This document shows positions 60,752 to 64,000 of a stretch of DNA of 64,000 bases, one piece after another. Numbering within the stretch: position 1 is the first letter of the stretch; the number at the start of each line of letters is the position of its first letter. The notes beneath the pieces are model-generated. The model had not been told where the DNA came from. It saw only the letters and a program-made list of their open reading frames with translations, and made no database searches. A program made the position numbers and the translations under genes. The stretch comes from Nocardioides exalbidus (GTDB lineage Bacteria; Actinomycetota; Actinomycetes; Propionibacteriales; Nocardioidaceae), in assembly GCF_900105585.1 (NCBI RefSeq), contig NZ_FNRT01000002.1, positions 1,674,001 to 1,738,000 of the forward strand, written 5' to 3'.

Positions 60752-62080
60752 TCAGCCGGCGAGGTAGCCCAGGTCCTGCATCCGCGCGATCTCGGCGCGG
60801 AGCTCCGGGTGCTCGGCGACGTCGGCGGCGCGGGCACCGGCGACGTAGAGCGGTCCACCGCCGGCCGCGGCTCCGTCGAAGACCACGGTGAGCCGGTTGC
60901 TCGTGCGGGCGTTGATCAGCGAGCCGAGGAGCGCGACGGGGTCGGAGCGGTCCTCGAGCGACAGCATGCGCGTCGTGTCGGGGATGCGCGGCACCAGTGC
61001 CGAGGGGGCGCCGGCGGTGACGACCTGGTCGACCACGAAGCGGTCCGAGGTCACGTCGGCGGCGATCTCGGCCGCGAGCGCTCCACCGGCCGCCGAGCCG
61101 ACCAGCATGACCCGGGCGTCGTCGTCGGTCACGGCCTTCTCGATCGCCCGGACGACCTGGCGCGCCGACGTGGATGGATCGGCGCCGACGAGGCGCAGCC
61201 GGCCGGAGTCGTCACCGAGGCCACTGGGGAGGTAGGCGATGTAGCGGCCCGCGCCCACGCGCTGGACGCTGATCCTGCGGTCCTCGGCGAGCAGGTTGGC
61301 CATGAGCTCCTCGAGGGAGCGCGGCGCGGTGCCCTCCTCGCTGGCGGCCACGGGCTCGGGAGCCTCGACCTCCACGAAGGAGCCGGCCGAGTCGCGGAAC
61401 GCCGACACCGCGTCGGTCGGGAACGCGTCGACGCCGATCGCGCGCAGGCCACCGCGGGCGGCGTGCGCGCCCTGGTCGGAGGCGAGGACGCCGGCGGTCA
61501 GCAGCGAGCGCATGTGCAGTCCGTCGAGCAGGCCACCGCCACCGGAGAGGTGGTCCATCAGGTCGGGGTTGCTGTCGGCGAGCTCGCTCAGGTAGGCGGT
61601 GACCCCGTCGCGGTCGAGCGCGTCGGCCTCGATCAGGCCGGCGCTGACGATCGCGCCGCCGAGGGCCACCTCGGGAGCGAGGTAGCCGATGGCGCGACCC
61701 GCGATGGAGCCGAGCGTCTTGTAGGCCGCCTGCTGGAGCTCGTCGATCCAGCGGTAGGTGAGCACGGTGGCGCGTACGACGAGGGCGTCGGCGTCGAGCT
61801 CGACCGACCGGGTCAGCAACCCGTGCTTGCCGGTCGTCGCGGCGCGGATGTCCTCCTCGGCCTGGCCCCACGTGGCCTTCGACAGCTCGCCGGAGTCCAC
61901 GACGTCGTCGTCGCCGAGGATCTCCGAGCCGAGGCGGGCGCGGGTGCGCATCTCGTTGCCGGAGGAGTCGAAGAGGTCGGCCAGCGCCAGCATCTGGTCG
62001 TACTTGTCGGCGGTGACGGACGCCGACGAGTCGGCGCCGTCGTCGGCCGAGTGCGTGCGGGGGATCTCGAGGTCGCCCAT
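60752..62080 (-). CDS. Alpha/beta-hydrolase-like protein of an ESX-type operon
   Basis: The 442-aa protein begins with a WXG-like helical segment (ADKYDQMLALADLFDSSGNEMRTRARLG... ATWGQAEEDIRAATTGKHG). It ends in a degenerate alpha/beta-hydrolase domain (about 280-420): VMLVGSAAGGALAAEIAADV in place of GHSxGG, then VVTAGAPSALVPRIP and MLSLEDRSDPVALLGSL. The Ser is present but the elbow spacing is altered. Similar C-terminal halves occur in secreted lipase-like effectors. It is third in an operon after a WXG100 protein and an EspG-like protein, so it may be a type VII substrate. Confidence 0.65.
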   Translation of the reverse strand: MGDLEIPRTHSADDGADSSASVTADKYDQMLALADLFDSSGNEMRTRARLGSEILGDDDVVDSGELSKATWGQAEEDIRAATTGKHGLLTRSVELDADALVVRATVLTYRWIDELQQAAYKTLGSIAGRAIGYLAPEVALGGAIVSAGLIEADALDRDGVTAYLSELADSNPDLMDHLSGGGGLLDGLHMRSLLTAGVLASDQGAHAARGGLRAIGVDAFPTDAVSAFRDSAGSFVEVEAPEPVAASEEGTAPRSLEELMANLLAEDRRISVQRVGAGRYIAYLPSGLGDDSGRLRLVGADPSTSARQVVRAIEKAVTDDDARVMLVGSAAGGALAAEIAADVTSDRFVVDQVVTAGAPSALVPRIPDTTRMLSLEDRSDPVALLGSLINARTSNRLTVVFDGAAAGGGPLYVAGARAADVAEHPELRAEIARMQDLGYLAG

Positions 62081-62081
62081 G

Positions 62082-63035
62082 TCAGGCCACGTCCTCTCCG
62101 GGGATGGCCCGGACGACCTGGGCGAGCACCGGCGCGAGCTCGGTGGCGAGGTCGTCGGGATCGACGCGGGACACGGCGACGCGGGCGCCGTCGTCGTGGC
62201 GCGGGGTCAGGGAGTGCCAGCCGTCCTTGAGCAGGACCCAGGAGATGACGCCGACCGAGGTCGTCGCGCGCTCGGAGACCTCGGCGGCCAGGATCCGCAG
62301 CCGGCCCCGGCTCTCGGCGTGAACCGCGGAGAGGGCGGCTCCCGCCTCGGCGTCGCCGAGCTCGTCCCCGTCGGCGAGGACCGCGCCGTCGGACTGGCCG
62401 ACCAGCACCGGCACCAGGTCGGAGCGGCCGGCCCGCAGCGCCTCGCCGATGGAGTCGGCGAGCGCGTAGGGCACGTCGAGGAGCGCAGGGACGTGCGACT
62501 CGGTGACCGCGAGGTCCTCCGGCACGGCCGTGACGCGGGCGAGCTCGGTGGTCCACTGGTCGACGGGGAACCACGCCAGCTCGAAGACGATGCCGTCGCA
62601 GGTGGACAGGCTCGCGACGGCCTCGCCCGACTGGCGGTGCCAGGCCTTCACCTGCGTGCCGCCGGCCGCGACGTCGAGGTCGAGGGCGAGCCTGGGGGTG
62701 GCGAGCAGGCCGATCGCGCCGACGATGCCGGGGTCGGCGCCGTCGTCGGTGATGAGGCCGCGCCGCCGCAGCGAGTCGTCGGGGTCGTGCAGGGTGCCGA
62801 GCGCGTCGGTGTAGGCGGAGTCCTCGACCGAACCACGGCTCTGGCCGAGCCGGCCGGACAGCGACCCGGCCGGGGCGGCGCCGTCGGAGTCGCGCAGGTC
62901 GAAGGGGAGCGGCGCGCCGCCCGCGAGACCGGCCATGTGGCGCAGCTCGGGGAGCGTGAGGGCGAGCCGCCGGGCCAGTCCGTCGAGGATGCTCGTGGGC
63001 GGCGGGGGCGGGGTGGTCAGGTCGATGGTCACCAT
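62082..63035 (-). CDS. EspG-like ESX secretion-associated protein
   Basis: The 317-aa protein resembles the EspG chaperone family: an N-terminal ILDGLARRLALTLPELRHMAGL, a middle with LLATPRLALDLDVAAGGTQVKAWH, and a C-terminal TTSVGVISWVLLKDGWHSLTPRH, which is the strand pair usual near the EspG C-terminus. EspG proteins bind PE/PPE or WXG partners before secretion. It is separated by 1 bp from each operon neighbour. Similarity is by pattern only, so the call is moderate. Confidence 0.6.
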   Translation of the reverse strand: MVTIDLTTPPPPPTSILDGLARRLALTLPELRHMAGLAGGAPLPFDLRDSDGAAPAGSLSGRLGQSRGSVEDSAYTDALGTLHDPDDSLRRRGLITDDGADPGIVGAIGLLATPRLALDLDVAAGGTQVKAWHRQSGEAVASLSTCDGIVFELAWFPVDQWTTELARVTAVPEDLAVTESHVPALLDVPYALADSIGEALRAGRSDLVPVLVGQSDGAVLADGDELGDAEAGAALSAVHAESRGRLRILAAEVSERATTSVGVISWVLLKDGWHSLTPRHDDGARVAVSRVDPDDLATELAPVLAQVVRAIPGEDVA

Positions 63036-63036
63036 G

Positions 63037-63462
63037 TCAGAGCCCCGGGAGGGTCACGGTCAGCCAGTCCTTGTGACCGGCCGGGGGAGGGTCGAAGGCC
63101 AGCAGCGCGGTGTCGGCCGAGTCGGGCTCGCCCGCCTCGTCGCCGGCCTCGCTGGCACGGGTGCGGGCGTCCTCGACGAGGGTGGTCGCCTTGGCACTGC
63201 GGACGTCGATCGCCTCCTTGAGGGTGTCGACCTCGCCGAGGTGCCTGGCGAGCGAGTCGGCCGCGGTCTCGTGGTGCGCGGCCGCGGTGCGGAGGTGCCC
63301 CGCGCGCTCCTTGATCCGCTCGCGCATCGCGTCGGCGGCCTTGCCGTGCCACGGCACGGCCTCGGCCTGGGCGACGAGCCGGGCGGCGAGGGCGCGGATG
63401 TCGCCGCTCTGCTCACGGAGCTGGGCGACGCGTTTGCGGCCCGCGGCGGTGTCGCCGTACAT
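63037..63462 (-). CDS. WXG100-like ESX substrate protein
   Basis: The 141-aa helical protein carries the WxG turn as VPWHGKAADAMRERI (Trp-His-Gly at about 38-40) between two long helices, the fold of EsxA/B-type proteins. A Pro/acidic tail of about 30 residues follows. ATG 63462 is first in the three-gene operon and has no signal peptide, as expected for type VII export. Length is longer than the usual 100 aa owing to the tail. Confidence 0.7.
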   Translation of the reverse strand: MYGDTAAGRKRVAQLREQSGDIRALAARLVAQAEAVPWHGKAADAMRERIKERAGHLRTAAAHHETAADSLARHLGEVDTLKEAIDVRSAKATTLVEDARTRASEAGDEAGEPDSADTALLAFDPPPAGHKDWLTVTLPGL

Positions 63463-63635
63463 CGATCACACCCTTTCGTCCGGGTCCGAGTACCCGGAGA
63501 GGGCCGTCCCCAAACGTCCTGGCGACGCTCGGTATTCCCGCCCTGCAGGGCGTGGAACGACGGCGGTCCGGCTCCCTCCCGCACCGATAGGATCGTGGCA
63601 CACAACTGCCAGCGACAACCAGAGACGGGGTGCCG

Positions 63636-64000
63636 GTGACCTTCGACGTCCACCAGCTCGACCTGTTCGTGCTGGTCGGCGCAGTGGTCACGCTGGCGGC
63701 GATCCTCGCGGTCCGGGTCTCGGCCGGCGCCGGGCTGCCCTCGCTGCTGATCTACCTGCTGATCGGTGTCGCCCTCGGTGAGGGCGGTCCCTTCGGGATC
63801 CAGTTCGACGACGCCAAGCTCGCGCACGCCCTCGGGTTCGGCGCGCTCGCGATCATCCTCGCCGAGGGTGGTCTCACGACCGACTGGCGCCAGATGCGAC
63901 CGAGCGTGCGCCTGGGCCTGTCGCTCGCGACCCTCGGCGTCGCGGTGTCGGTCGCGGTCGTCGCGGTGGGCACGCACTACCTCCTCGGACTGCCCTGGGA
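63636..64000 (+). CDS. Potassium/proton antiporter, NhaP2-like (partial, C-terminus outside window)
   Basis: The first 121 residues (VTFDVHQLDLFVLVGAVVTL...) show four hydrophobic spans. They contain LPSLLIYLLIGVALGEGGPFGIQFDDAKLAHALGFGALAIILAEGGLTTDWRQM, split over the conserved first helices of CPA1/NhaP2-type antiporters. An acidic residue sits in LAEGGL. GTG 63636 or GTG 63630 is the start, with GACGGGG ahead. The gene leaves the window at 64000, so C-terminal TrkA_C domains cannot be checked. Confidence 0.8.
   Translation, partial: MTFDVHQLDLFVLVGAVVTLAAILAVRVSAGAGLPSLLIYLLIGVALGEGGPFGIQFDDAKLAHALGFGALAIILAEGGLTTDWRQMRPSVRLGLSLATLGVAVSVAVVAVGTHYLLGLPW

Overview
The window is GC-rich, densely coding DNA with many GTG starts, frequent ATGA/GTGA stop-start overlaps, leaderless-looking promoters and tRNAs without an encoded CCA. 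This is typical of an actinomycete. Gene content (cebEFG-bglC-cebR, EthA/MymA-type monooxygenases, WXG100/EspG-like proteins, GTP-dependent PEPCK, AtuA-like and acyl-CoA carboxylase genes) suggests Nocardioidaceae, probably Nocardioides. That genus call is inference; no rRNA is present. The window reads as chromosomal backbone: no integrase, transposase, phage gene or CRISPR array was seen.

Layout. 0-8.3 kb: a cut-off secreted repeat protein, small and unknown genes, a drug-type ABC exporter, a DUF4230-like protein, a NarL-type two-component pair and a divergent membrane protein. 8.3-14.6 kb: 2,4-dienoyl-CoA reductase with a PadR regulator, an AMACR-like racemase, a glutamine amidotransferase and an EthA-like Baeyer-Villiger monooxygenase, with two inverted copies of a 79-bp palindromic element. 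14.6-20.4 kb: a cellobiose uptake and hydrolysis operon with CebR-like boxes. 20.6-29.7 kb: DEAD-box helicase, esterase, luciferase-like oxidoreductase, YbdK-type ligase, CPBP protease, two SDR-type proteins and a MerR-linked cation/proton antiporter. 29.7-33.2 kb: the fadA plus fused hydratase/dehydrogenase beta-oxidation operon, followed by a 200-bp array of 31-bp repeats in two converging orientations. 33.4-36.3 kb: an ABC ATPase/permease pair and a DUF6199-like protein. 36.3-45.8 kb: a tightly coupled eight-gene acyl-CoA operon (TetR, TIGR03084, AtuA-like, two acyl-CoA dehydrogenases, SRPBCC, both carboxylase subunits). Its carboxyltransferase gene carries a third copy of the palindromic element in frame. 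45.8-50.5 kb: a virS/mymA-like AraC-BVMO-hydrolase-alcohol dehydrogenase set. 50.6-57.7 kb: tRNA-Arg, a divergent PEPCK paralogue, a TSUP transporter, canonical pckG, and a TrmB/PLD/LuxR-like regulator beside a secreted peptide with three DTTWGFK repeats, then tRNA-Ser(GCT). 57.7-64 kb: a PH-domain protein, tRNA-Ser(TGA), a MoxR/VWA pair, an orphan WXG100/EspG-like/hydrolase operon and the start of a second antiporter.

Functionally the window is dominated by catabolism. Cellobiose enters through CebEFG and is cut by BglC. Fatty and branched acyl-CoAs are handled by FadH, the AMACR-like racemase, FadA, the fused hydratase/dehydrogenase and the carboxylase operon. Ketones are probably converted through the BVMO-hydrolase-ADH set. 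PckG links C4 acids to gluconeogenesis. The most unusual items are the palindromic element living inside a coding gene, the regulator/repeat-peptide cassette, and the PEPCK paralogue that lacks two of the three metal-ligand positions and the P-loop cysteine.
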